The notes: generated by a model not told the origin, from the letters alone. Shown: positions 1-8,590, counted from the stretch's first letter. The stretch: 64,000 nt of DNA from Nitrosomonas sp. (GCA_019745325.1 JAIETK010000001.1:1-64000); one strand, 5' to 3'. Numbers and translations are program-made.

Positions 1-442
<442 letters not shown>

Positions 443-570
443 AATTCTGGTAAAACTCTCGCTAGACGTTGATTTTGATTAATTTACCAATTTCTACATT
501 TTTGCGAATACTTAACTTTTTAGGCTTTTCGCCTTTTAGCTTATCTCAAGTACTCACACCTATCGATTGT

Positions 571-588
571 ATTTTTTTAAAGAACATC
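571..588 (-). promoter_or_regulatory. boxA-like rRNA antitermination element
   Basis: On the minus strand this reads TGTTCTTTAAAAA within the 16S leader, between the promoter and the 16S 5' end. It resembles the rRNA boxA consensus (TGCTCTTTAACA), which binds NusB/S10 and protects rRNA transcription from Rho. Position and sequence both fit; function is inferred. Confidence 0.6.
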
Positions 589-624
589 GCTACGTTTTTT
601 GTTGCTCATGCAGCGAGAAGCGGA

Positions 625-652
625 ATTATACAGACTCTAACGCATCGGTCAA
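625..652 (-). promoter_or_regulatory. Strong sigma-70 promoter of the rRNA operon
   Basis: The minus strand reads TTGACC (652-647), 16 bases, then TATAAT (630-625). Upstream is a run of A and T like an UP element. The near-perfect boxes and the place about 185 bases before the 16S 5' end make this the likely main rrn promoter. Confidence 0.8.
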
Positions 653-800
653 GATTTTTTTTAAAATTTTGCGAAATATTTGAAGATAGATGATGACCAA
701 CGCGATTAATCTTTCAATGAAACACTCATTGATTCAAGTTGACGATGCGGTTATATCTTGAATATCAATCAGATAGCGCTTACGCTCTCTATCCCTTCTC

Positions 801-821
801 ACCCCCCGCGTCAACGGGGGT
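801..821. terminator. GC-rich hairpin downstream of the cold-shock gene
   Basis: ACCCCC and GGGGGT form a 6-bp stem around a short loop, about 40 bases after the csp stop codon. The T-rich flank is on the plus side, so as a terminator for the minus-strand csp transcript it is weak. It may simply stabilise the mRNA 3' end. Confidence 0.35.
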
Positions 822-860
822 CTTTCTGGTGATCAATATTTTGCACCACAACTTATTTGC

Positions 861-1064
861 CTATTGCGGCATGATGTTTGCAGCCTGCTTCCCTTTTGGT
901 CCTGTAGTAACGTCGAAGGTCACGCGCTGTGCTTCGCGCAATGATTTATAACCACCACTATTGATTGCCGAGAAATGAGCAAATATATCTTCGCCACCAT
1001 CATCCGGGGTAATAAAACCAAAACCTTTTGAATCATTGAACCATTTTACTGTGCCTGTTGCCAT
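861..1064 (-). CDS. Cold-shock domain protein (CspA family)
   Basis: This 67-residue protein is one cold-shock domain of normal length. It binds single-stranded RNA and DNA and works as an RNA chaperone in the cytoplasm. Both nucleic-acid motifs are visible: RNP1 KGFGFI at about residues 13-18 and RNP2 DIFAHF at about 26-31. The start is supported by AAGGAA 6 bases upstream. The gene stands alone, between the rRNA promoter region and a 405-base gap. A terminator-like hairpin sits just upstream of the ribosome binding site, which suggests control in the leader. Family is certain; which paralogue (cspA, cspD and so on) cannot be told. Confidence 0.95.
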   Translation of the reverse strand: MATGTVKWFNDSKGFGFITPDDGGEDIFAHFSAINSGGYKSLREAQRVTFDVTTGPKGKQAANIMPQ

Positions 1065-1469
1065 AGATTTCCTTAATAATTAAATAAAAAACAACGCCCA
1101 CGGCAAGCCGTGGCGGTCATCGAATATCAAGGAAAAAGGGTCAACCATTAGCATCGCATTTAACAGCTTGAATCCGAAAGACCCAGATAAGATACACGAT
1201 TACTAATAAAATTCAATCATTTAATAGTGATTAATGGCGAATACTCCATAGATATTAGATAGATCACTGATTGCAGCTGAATAAATTTCTATAAGCATCC
1301 ATTTATTAAGACCTTCTATATTTACAGAACACCTTTAGCATTCAAGAATTATTTCGATTACCCGATTACAAAACTAAAAGTTTGTTTACCTTGCATTGAA
1401 TCCAAGAAAACACTAGTTTTTACAATACATTGCTTCAAAATTTATTTGTAGTCATAAATACTGATATCT
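1065..1469. other. Intergenic, AT-rich; csp leader and regulator upstream region
   Basis: This 405-base divergent gap holds the csp leader hairpin at one end and the upstream region of the response regulator at the other. It is very AT-rich. No further gene or convincing promoter pair was found. Confidence 0.6.
1071..1117 (-). promoter_or_regulatory. Terminator-like hairpin in the csp leader
   Basis: On the minus strand CCACGG-CTTG-CCGTGG (1113-1098), extended by two pairs past a bulge, is followed by GCGTTGTTTTTTATTT. This has the form of an intrinsic terminator, placed 7 to 50 bases before the csp start codon and just before its ribosome binding site. It could attenuate csp transcription or end an upstream leader RNA. 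The structure is seen; the function is inferred. Confidence 0.45.
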
Positions 1470-2165
1470 ATGCGATTAGGAATACTTGAAGACGAGCCCA
1501 CTCAAATAGCCATCTATGAGCTACTATTTTCCCACGCGCACTACCAATGTGAGATTTTTGAATCGATTGCCGTGTTTCTTCAGGCGCTGAAAGAGCAAAA
1601 ATTCGATTTGCTGGTGCTGGACTGGATGCTCCCTGATGGCACAGCGGAAGAAGTACTTAAATGGGTTCGCGGAAACTACAGTTGGCATATTCCGATCATT
1701 TGCGTGACATCGCGCGATAGCGAAGCAGACGTTGTGCATGTCCTACATATGGGTGCCGACGATTATTTTGTAAAATCGACCCGGCACTTTGAATTACTCG
1801 CCAGAATCGAATCACTGACACGCCGCAATCGTGAAAAACAATCATCTGTCGCTCATTTCGGACCCTATGCAATCGACTACGACAACCAAGAAATCACTGT
1901 AGCAGGAAAAAACACCGGACTGACGCAAAAAGAATTCTCACTCGCAAACTACCTTTTTCAAAATCAAAACAAACTCCTGTCGAGAATTCACTTACTCGAA
2001 AAAATCTGGGGATTGTCGGCTGAAATTGATACCCGCACAGTTGATACACATATTAGCCGTCTCCGTAACAAACTTCAGTTCACCCCGCAAAGTCAATGGG
2101 ATATCGTCACCATTTACGGTTACGGCTACCGGCTGCAAAACGCCAAAGTAGCGGAATTCGCATAA
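1470..2165 (+). CDS. OmpR/PhoB-family response regulator
   Basis: This 231-residue two-component response regulator would be phosphorylated by a sensor kinase and then bind DNA. The N-terminal receiver domain (about 1-118) has the acidic pocket E7-D8, the phospho-acceptor D51 in LDWMLPDG, and the conserved Thr and Lys (VTS near 80, VKS near 102). A C-terminal winged-helix domain (about 128-226) ends with the usual GYGYRL motif. No histidine kinase is adjacent, so it is an orphan here and its target is unknown. Length is normal. A strong terminator follows the stop codon. Confidence 0.9.
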   Translation: MRLGILEDEPTQIAIYELLFSHAHYQCEIFESIAVFLQALKEQKFDLLVLDWMLPDGTAEEVLKWVRGNYSWHIPIICVTSRDSEADVVHVLHMGADDYFVKSTRHFELLARIESLTRRNREKQSSVAHFGPYAIDYDNQEITVAGKNTGLTQKEFSLANYLFQNQNKLLSRIHLLEKIWGLSAEIDTRTVDTHISRLRNKLQFTPQSQWDIVTIYGYGYRLQNAKVAEFA

Positions 2166-2186
2166 ACTCGCGACAATCGTAAACAA

Positions 2187-2210
2187 AAACGGGAGCCTAG
2201 GCTCCCGTTT
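2187..2210. terminator. Bidirectional intrinsic terminator
   Basis: AAACGGGAGCC and GGCTCCCGTTT form a perfect 11-bp stem around TA. It lies between the convergent response regulator and the PEP-CTERM gene and probably ends both transcripts. Confidence 0.8.
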
Positions 2211-2231
2211 CACATCCGAAAATACTTGCAA

Positions 2232-2825
2232 CTAGGTTGCCATTGCCTTTCTGCGGCGCGCAGCAAAACCGAGCAAACCGAGACCCGCCAGCAACATCGC
2301 ATAGGCTTCAGGTTCCGGAACGGCTGTCACCGTCGCCAAAATACTCCCCGAGTTATCGCCGTTGTTACTATCGAAATAAAATAGATTCAGCGTATTCTCA
2401 AGCGCGATGCCGGTATAGGAAGTACCAATTGCAAAATAGTTACCGCCGCTTCCCCATTGACCCACCAGCGTCCCATGAGGCGCCGACAAACCGCCCAAAT
2501 TCAGCAAACCAAAATCCCCGCCGATCAACGTTCCAACAGGAACACCCGGATCGTCACCATTGGTATCCGGAAAACCCGTTGCAAATAATGGCCCCGCCAA
2601 ACCATCGGCATTAGACCAGCGAGGCAAAGCACCGGCACTCCATAAATCCAGCGGATCCACGGAAACCGAAAACGAATTGCCCGCGATGACCGATACTGAA
2701 GCCCCGCTACCGCCGCCGGTCGAGTTTTCCAACGCTTTCACTTCAACGACAGCTGTAACCGCTAATGCCTGTTGCATTGGCGCTGCGATTAAAACCGCAG
2801 CTAAAAATCCCATCCATTGTTTCAT
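2232..2825 (-). CDS. PEP-CTERM sorting-domain protein
   Basis: This 197-residue protein is predicted to be exported and anchored. It has an N-terminal signal peptide (about 1-22, ending near QALA) and a C-terminal PEP-CTERM tail: the VPEPE motif, a hydrophobic stretch, then an Arg-rich end (AARRRK). Such proteins are processed by an exosortase and are linked to extracellular polysaccharide. The middle is rich in Gly, Ser and Asn with no known catalytic motif. A strong ribosome binding site (AGGGGGAAG) precedes the ATG. No exosortase or EPS gene is nearby, so its processing enzymes must be elsewhere. The exact function is unknown. Confidence 0.85.
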   Translation of the reverse strand: MKQWMGFLAAVLIAAPMQQALAVTAVVEVKALENSTGGGSGASVSVIAGNSFSVSVDPLDLWSAGALPRWSNADGLAGPLFATGFPDTNGDDPGVPVGTLIGGDFGLLNLGGLSAPHGTLVGQWGSGGNYFAIGTSYTGIALENTLNLFYFDSNNGDNSGSILATVTAVPEPEAYAMLLAGLGLLGFAARRRKAMAT

Positions 2826-2924
2826 CTCTTCCCCCTTATGTTCTTTCTTGGTAATTTTCGAAAATACAGCAAAAAAATTTCCAAGAACATAGGAATCGCC
2901 GACTCTTTTTCTAGGACAGATGTA

Positions 2925-5768
2925 CTAGCCAGCAATCCCCGTATGTTGCAAAATCACATCGCGGGTTCTTGCAGGTTCGAACACCACATCGAAGCACCAC
3001 TGCCCAAAACCGCCCTGTTCGTTGACCGTCTTGATCCAAACTGCCATCGCGGCACGCTTCACACGATTGCGCTCATCATCAACGCCTTTCACTTCCAGTA
3101 CCAGCGTTTTGCCGTTATTCAAGCGGATCAAATAATCCGGCACGAAATTGCGCGAAGAGCCGCGCCACAAATAGCGGACGACAAAATCCAGATGATCGTT
3201 CTTAGCCCACGCCAGCACTTGCGGCACTTTCTCGCACAAATCCGCCACCGCCTTCTCCCACGCGCTGTCGTACACCACATGGCTGATCTGCGACCGTACC
3301 GTCGCCTGACACGGACGAGTCGTCACCCATGACCGCATACGTGCCGTCGATCCGATCGGGAACAACTCATCGAACACGGCTTCCAGCTTCTCGGTATTAT
3401 GCAAGGTCACAAACCGATTCACATGCCCGACCACGGTATCCATATTCAACGCGAACAAAATCTGCTTACGCACCGGATCTTGATGCCACACGCTGGGAAT
3501 GTTCAATTTGTCGCTGTTCAAGAATTGCTCGACGATGCGGATCAACTGTACCGCCAAAAACTGCTTATCACCACCAAAACTATCCGCGTTGTGCAGATAC
3601 AGTTTTCGTGCCGCGCGGAAGATCAGGTTTTGCAAACGGAAGTCATCTAATGCCTGCTCGAGATCGATTTCCGATGCCATCGCCAGGTTGGCAAAACCGG
3701 TCAGCGACGGCGCTACTTCGGCATTCAGCGGCGTTTGCATCGGATCGAGCGTCAATGCTTCGACGCGCTCCCAATCCAATACCAATTCCGGCTTCAATAC
3801 ATGGTCGACGCGCTGAATATTCGGCCAGCGTATTTCCAGATGATTGCGATCCGGCTCCACCTCGATGCGCACGCTCGGCTTGGGCGGGCGCACTCCGGTT
3901 TCACCATCCTCGCTGATTTCCTGGAAAATCGACAGCGGTACGCCGAAAATATTGACGTACTCAGGCAGCAGCAAGCCTTGCTCATCCATGTCGTGCGCCA
4001 CGCGCCGCAAACCGCGCCCGATCACCTGCTCACACAGCAATTGACTGGTAAATGCACGCAATCCCATGATATGCGTCACATTCGCCGCATCCCAGCCTTC
4101 CGACAACATTGCCACCGAAATGACGTTCTGCAACCGCTGCCCCGGCTGCCCGCGTTTGCCGACGCTATCGACCAGCGCGCGCAATTGCTCCTGCTGCTTC
4201 AATGCCAGTAAATCTTGCGCTTTGTCGGACGGCAACCCGGCAGCTTCGATAATCGCCGTCAAGCGTTGCTCGTAGTCGGCATCTGTGGTTACAGTTTCGC
4301 CGCGCTCGGCTTTTTCCAGCACGCGCGAATCGACCCGCAGCGTTTTCTCCGGTGCTTGCGTGCTTTTGATCAGACAATCACCGCTGTTGAAAAACTGTTC
4401 GATACGCGCCGCCGTCTCGGTGCGGTTGCACACCGTCAGCAAAACCGGCGGAATGGTATGTCCGCTGTCCACCCACGCTTGCGCGGTCTCGCGCCAGTCG
4501 TACGCCAGAATCGCATACGCTTTCTGCACCAGATCGGGCAGCGGATCGGTCACCGCCGCCTTGCGGTTCAAATCCTGGCTGACTTCGGCCTCGCGGTACA
4601 AGTGATACAACTTGCTGCGGTAACTCTTGGCGTTCGGCAACGCATCGTCGCGCACCACGATGCGCGGCGTTTTGACCAAACCCGCTTCGATGGCATCGTT
4701 CAAGCCGAAATCGGAAATGATCCACGAAAACAACCCGGCCTCGGTGTTGGTCTTACCGGTCGGAGTGAACGGCGTCGCCGACAGATCGAAGCAGCGGCGG
4801 ATGCGCCGGGTTTTATGGATACGATCCAGACCATCGATCCAGCGCGTTGCCTCGTCCAGGTCGATGCCCAGTTCTTCCGCTTCCTTCTTGCTGATTTTCA
4901 GCTCCGCCGGTTTACGGTAGGCGTGGTGCGCTTCGTCGTTGATCACGACCAGATCCTTGTGCGCCGCTAATCCGCCCAGCACGCGGCGGGTGAACGCTTC
5001 ATCGCTTTCACGGCCTTTCTTGACCACCGAGCGGTCTTGCTCTTTCAGCGGCATCAACGTATGCCAATTCTCGATCAGCAACTCGGCTTGGTTCAACCGT
5101 TGCCGCAGCGCCTCGTTCGGGCACAGGTGGAATTCGTCGTAAACATTCTGCTCATGGCCGGGATACAGCACCTGTAAGCGGCTTTTGACCGTCAGCCCCG
5201 GTGCGACGATGAATACCGCCTTGGAAAAACGCGCATCCTTGGGATAATGCAGCGCGTTCAGTGCTTGCCAGGTGATGATCAATGCCATCACCGAGGTTTT
5301 GCCGGAACCGGTCGCCATCTTGTTGCAAATGCGCTCCCACGGCCCGCCGTCGCCCGGCAGAAAAATCCCTTGCCTGAAGTCCTGCGGTGCCTCCAACCAC
5401 CAGATCAGCGCTTCAATCGCTTCCAGCTGGCAAAAATAAAAAGGATACTGCCGTGGCCCGCCGATCCAGCGTTTTTCCTCGCTGTTCCATTTGCCGCGTT
5501 CCCGCCAATGTTCCAATAATTGCCACGTCACGCTGGTGACACCCGGCCAACCGGCTTCGCGCCAGGCATCCAGCCGCTCGCGGATAGCGTTGACGCGCGC
5601 CAGCTTTTCCACCCGCCGGGTGTTGGTGCGCGTGTCGTACAATTCATACGCCGCTGGACGGCGGCCCGATTGGATGCTGAGCAACTTGCCGTTGTCGTCC
5701 TGATCCCAGTAGCGATCGGGTTTCAGGTACGGCGAATTGATGATCAGCGACGAAGGTTTGCCGGTCAT
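2925..5768 (-). CDS. res: Type III-like restriction enzyme, Res subunit (helicase-nuclease)
   Basis: This 947-residue protein is the DNA translocase and nuclease half of a type III-like restriction system. Superfamily 2 helicase motifs are intact: Walker A ATGSGKTS at 152-159, DEAH at 278-281, SAT at 330-332, and the motif VI-like QVIGRGLRR. The C-terminus carries a PD-(D/E)xK nuclease site with P877-D878, E892 and K894. The whole frame looks undamaged. It resembles the BPTD_3080-type Res family (recalled, not searched). It lies 8 bases after the remnant of its Mod gene. The partner methyltransferase is broken, so the enzyme may be inactive, or may work with another specificity protein. Confidence 0.88.
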   Translation of the reverse strand: MTGKPSSLIINSPYLKPDRYWDQDDNGKLLSIQSGRRPAAYELYDTRTNTRRVEKLARVNAIRERLDAWREAGWPGVTSVTWQLLEHWRERGKWNSEEKRWIGGPRQYPFYFCQLEAIEALIWWLEAPQDFRQGIFLPGDGGPWERICNKMATGSGKTSVMALIITWQALNALHYPKDARFSKAVFIVAPGLTVKSRLQVLYPGHEQNVYDEFHLCPNEALRQRLNQAELLIENWHTLMPLKEQDRSVVKKGRESDEAFTRRVLGGLAAHKDLVVINDEAHHAYRKPAELKISKKEAEELGIDLDEATRWIDGLDRIHKTRRIRRCFDLSATPFTPTGKTNTEAGLFSWIISDFGLNDAIEAGLVKTPRIVVRDDALPNAKSYRSKLYHLYREAEVSQDLNRKAAVTDPLPDLVQKAYAILAYDWRETAQAWVDSGHTIPPVLLTVCNRTETAARIEQFFNSGDCLIKSTQAPEKTLRVDSRVLEKAERGETVTTDADYEQRLTAIIEAAGLPSDKAQDLLALKQQEQLRALVDSVGKRGQPGQRLQNVISVAMLSEGWDAANVTHIMGLRAFTSQLLCEQVIGRGLRRVAHDMDEQGLLLPEYVNIFGVPLSIFQEISEDGETGVRPPKPSVRIEVEPDRNHLEIRWPNIQRVDHVLKPELVLDWERVEALTLDPMQTPLNAEVAPSLTGFANLAMASEIDLEQALDDFRLQNLIFRAARKLYLHNADSFGGDKQFLAVQLIRIVEQFLNSDKLNIPSVWHQDPVRKQILFALNMDTVVGHVNRFVTLHNTEKLEAVFDELFPIGSTARMRSWVTTRPCQATVRSQISHVVYDSAWEKAVADLCEKVPQVLAWAKNDHLDFVVRYLWRGSSRNFVPDYLIRLNNGKTLVLEVKGVDDERNRVKRAAMAVWIKTVNEQGGFGQWCFDVVFEPARTRDVILQHTGIAG

Positions 5769-5776
5769 GGCGATGT

Positions 5777-7171
5777 TTACACCGTATCCAGCCGGATGAC
5801 TTTGAGTGATTCGATGCCGCGATCATCGACGATTTTGACCGCGATGCATTCGTTTTCTCCGGCGGCAAACGGCAGCGACACCGTGCCGTGGAATTGCTCC
5901 AGCAGATCTCCGTTGAGTTCGGCGCGGATATCCTTGCGCAATTTGTTCCAGCCGTCCTTCGCGCCCGCCAGCGGGAAAAACACCTGGCGCGGAAACAGCG
6001 AGCGGTTATCGTAATCAGTATCCAGCGCCCACATCGCAATGTTCTTCTTGCCGCCGGATTTGAGTTCGCCGGTTTTGGTATCGAAATAATCAAAGCCGCG
6101 CACTTCAACCCGGAATTGTCCATCTTTAAGTTGCTGCACCAGTACGTCCGGCTGACCCATGAGCCAGAACGATTCGTTGCTGGCACGGCCCTTTTTCAGA
6201 TCCTCGGTCAGCAAGTCGGTGTTCATCTGCGCTTTCAGCGCGGTGATACCCTTGATATTGTCGATGTCCTTGGCTGCTTCCGGGTCGAAGGTAAACGCGC
6301 AAAACACCAGCAATTTCGGCAGCGGAAACAATTCGCCCGCCTCGCGCATGGCGATTTCCACCTGCCGCTGTTCCAATGCCGCGTGTTCCGGCCCGAAGCT
6401 CACCGCCACCCTGTCGCCGCTTTCCGCCACCGTGCCGGTGGCATGGATGTATTTCGCGCCGGGCAGCGGCGTCAGGTCGATCAGTTGTATCTTCTGCCCG
6501 CCTTTGCCGCGAATGCCTGCTTTCAGCAATTCATCGCGCCATTGCGCATGGCGTGACGTCGCGCCGGAACGCGCCACCGCGACATCCGCCTGCTTCGGCT
6601 GTTCGGCTTCGTCCAATCCCAGCACAGTAGCAAACGGCACCGCCTCCACCGTGAACGGCCCGGTGATGCGTAACTTTCTTTTCGACACCGCCGGTTGGTC
6701 GTACAGAATCTCGGAATCGGCGTGCGCGGCAATCGATGCATCCATTTGCTTCTGCATCGCCTGCCGCGCGACGTGGAATTCGTCAAACGGTTTTCTGGTG
6801 AGTTCAGGCCAATAAACAGGGAAATCAAACGGCACTTGCCATTCCATCAATGCGCCATTCCCCTGATCGTCATGCCCGCGAAGGCGGGCATCCATAGCCT
6901 TTGCCGAATCACTGGATTCCCGCTTGCGCGGGAATGACGACGAATCCGAAAGAGTGGCATTCAACGCCGCAAACGCACTCTCAACCGCCGGGTGCATACG
7001 CGCATAAATCTCATCGATTTCGGGGTTGTTGGCGATGGATTTGAGCTTGACATGCGGCACGGTTTTGTAGATAAAACCGCTTTTCAAGCCTTCGTGCGGG
7101 TATTTGAGTTCGAAATAATCGTAACTGACAGTCATCAGCCGCTGCTTCGCCAATGTCCCCGCGACGCGCAA
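5777..7171 (-). pseudogene. mod: Type III-like DNA methyltransferase (Mod), C-terminal fragment
   Basis: This 464-codon frame matches the C-terminal part of the Mod subunits that pair with such Res proteins. It begins with the conserved segment RVAGTLAKQRL and includes YKTVPHVKLKSIANN and ITGPFTVEAVPFATVL, blocks I recall as lying after the methyltransferase core. No SAM-binding or DPPY motif is present, so it cannot methylate alone. The first possible start is a TTG; upstream the frame stays open to the HNH stop codon. A 72-bp REP element is inserted in frame at residues 78-101. I call it a pseudogene fragment, although its long open frame leaves a retained role as specificity or Res-binding domain possible. 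Confidence 0.8.
6868..6939. repeat. REP-type palindromic repeat inside the mod fragment
   Basis: Two short palindromes face each other: ATGCCCGCGAAGGCGGGCAT and ATTCCCGCTTGCGCGGGAAT, flanked by CGTCA and TGACG. This is the common bacterial repeat whose translation gives FPRKRESS and DARLRGHDD. It is 72 bases long, so it keeps the mod frame open while adding 24 codons. Such elements are usually intergenic; inside a coding frame it suggests relaxed selection. Confidence 0.88.
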
Positions 7172-7219
7172 AGTGCAAGAAGTGATTAAGAATGAAGAAA
7201 AATTAGCGCTCTCAAACTC

Positions 7220-8137
7220 CTAATCGACATAAACATTTTCGTTATGCCAACGCAGATACTCTTCCGATGGCCTCTCAATTTGTCGTTCCGGAATGGTTGC
7301 AAGTTTCTGTCCATGCAATCGATAGTATGCTTTTCCATTAAACCATTCTTCTTTAATGCGTGAACTCACTTCTATCAGGAATTGCGGCGTTACTGTAACC
7401 AAGCCCAAGTCAAATAATTTATGAAAATCAGATCGAAGTAAGAGCCCATTAGATGTACTGTTTGGACCGTATTTTGAGTATGGCTTTATATGTGCGGCTT
7501 CGAGAACAGGTAAAGTATGCTCGCCAGTAATTGCACATTTGCGTTGATACGCTTCTGTTACTAGTACACGGAATGTTCCTTGTCCCAGACGTGCTCTGGC
7601 TAAATAGGCTTCACCATATCTCGCTTCAAACGTGCCCATTTGAGACTGCATTTGCTCAGGTGCGCTAATATGGTGTTGAACGGTATGCCACAAATTATTG
7701 CCAATCTGACTTGTTGTATCATAAGTTTTCCCTCGAACAATGTTTCCTAACCAATCTGAAGGTGCTTCAATCCATAAATCTGGCAAGAAAAATATTGGAG
7801 AAGAAAGAATGCTGCATCCAATTTCAAGCAAACCAATTTTTGTTGTTCCCATTAATGGACGAACGAGTTGCTCAAATTCATCATAATTGCCTGCACCGTT
7901 TTTTTCACCGAATACTTCCCATGCCATAGTCAGAGGCAATTTTACATACTTAACGAAATAGCCAAGTCCAGCAATGTGATTATTAGGACGCTTCAACTTG
8001 AATAGAAAAGGTGTTCCCGCTTCCAAGTTCGTAAAAGGCGGTGTGCCACTTGGCGACCAAAAATTAACTTCATCAAAATTTCGCTCAGATAAAAACTTGT
8101 ACCAGCTATTATCCGTGACACCCACCCAGTATTTCAT
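7220..8137 (-). CDS. HNH endonuclease with N-terminal PUA/EVE-like domain
   Basis: This 305-residue protein has a C-terminal HNH_2-type nuclease domain (about 198-245): CAITGEH, then AAHIKPY with H216, N230, and H239 in FHKLFDLG. The N-terminal part (about 1-130, MKYWVGVTD, then NFW and FLFKLKRP) looks like a PUA/EVE-fold domain of the kind that reads modified bases, so a modification-dependent restriction role is plausible but inferred. The gene is visibly more AT-rich than the res and mod DNA on both sides, which suggests horizontal acquisition. It sits exactly where the Mod catalytic core should be. Its TAG stop is in frame with the Mod C-terminal fragment. Confidence 0.82.
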   Translation of the reverse strand: MKYWVGVTDNSWYKFLSERNFDEVNFWSPSGTPPFTNLEAGTPFLFKLKRPNNHIAGLGYFVKYVKLPLTMAWEVFGEKNGAGNYDEFEQLVRPLMGTTKIGLLEIGCSILSSPIFFLPDLWIEAPSDWLGNIVRGKTYDTTSQIGNNLWHTVQHHISAPEQMQSQMGTFEARYGEAYLARARLGQGTFRVLVTEAYQRKCAITGEHTLPVLEAAHIKPYSKYGPNSTSNGLLLRSDFHKLFDLGLVTVTPQFLIEVSSRIKEEWFNGKAYYRLHGQKLATIPERQIERPSEEYLRWHNENVYVD

Positions 8138-8532
8138 ATCTTTCTTGCCTGCTTACTGTTATCCAATTCCATTACATTGCTGATCAAGTTCTCAATGGTA
8201 GCGCGCTGGCTGTCGAATTGCAGCGCCGGATCGATATGCGGATCGTAGCGTCAGACGGTTTTACCCTCGATGCCATCGGAATGCGTATCGACCATGCCGA
8301 CGTGCGGATTGTTGGTGCGTTTGTCGTCGTGGCGATAACTGAGCACTTCGGCGGCTTGCTCGCCAGTGTTTGCGCGCCCGGTTGAGTTTTTTGCAGCCGG
8401 TGCTTTCTTCGTAGCCGGTGTACTTGGCGATGACAACTGCGGCTCAAGACCGAATTCATCATCCGGCAGCATCTCCTGCCGTGGTTCCCGGTTGCCGCCG
8501 GGAGGGTTCGTTTTGTTATCGTTTGCCGTCAT
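8134..8532 (-). pseudogene. mod: Type III-like Mod, N-terminal fragment with premature stop
   Basis: From an ATG at 8532 the frame encodes a Mod-type N-terminus (MTANDNKTNPPGGNREPRQ, later DDKRTNNPHVGMVDTHSDG). After EGKTV it meets TGA at 8253-8251. Reading through, the same frame continues RYDPHIDPALQFD and then IENLI, the order I recall in intact family members, where a Trp (TGG) stands at the TGA position. After about 8181 the sequence no longer resembles Mod and runs into the HNH gene, whose ATG overlaps the final TGA of this frame. It is therefore a truncated 5' remnant of mod with a point nonsense mutation. Confidence 0.75.
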
Positions 8533-8590
8533 CGCGAGATCGTTTATTAAAAAAGTATTGATTCAAGTGCCGGCCCGGTTTTATCGCGCG

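Larger units (their letters stand above)
443..860. other. Intergenic: rRNA operon leader and promoter, csp 3' region
   Basis: No gene is supported in this 418-base gap. It holds the 16S leader with a boxA-like element (571-588), a strong promoter (625-652) preceded by an A/T-rich tract that could serve as an UP element (about 653-685), and a GC-rich inverted repeat (801-821) after the cold-shock gene. Short open frames here have no recognisable product. Confidence 0.7.

Noticed and set aside
739-951. Small plus-strand frame opposite the cold-shock gene
   Set aside because: Overlaps the conserved csp coding region in antisense and has no ribosome binding site.
2817-3332. Plus-strand frame of 171 codons at the 3' end of res
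   Set aside because: Lies across the coding end of res and matches no family.
4215-4970. Long plus-strand open frame of 251 codons inside the res gene
   Set aside because: It is antisense to a clear Res reading frame with intact motifs, and its product has no recognisable domain. GC-rich genes give such shadows.
5888-6556. Plus-strand open frame of 222 codons opposite the mod fragment
   Set aside because: Antisense to conserved Mod blocks; rich in Arg and His with no family pattern.
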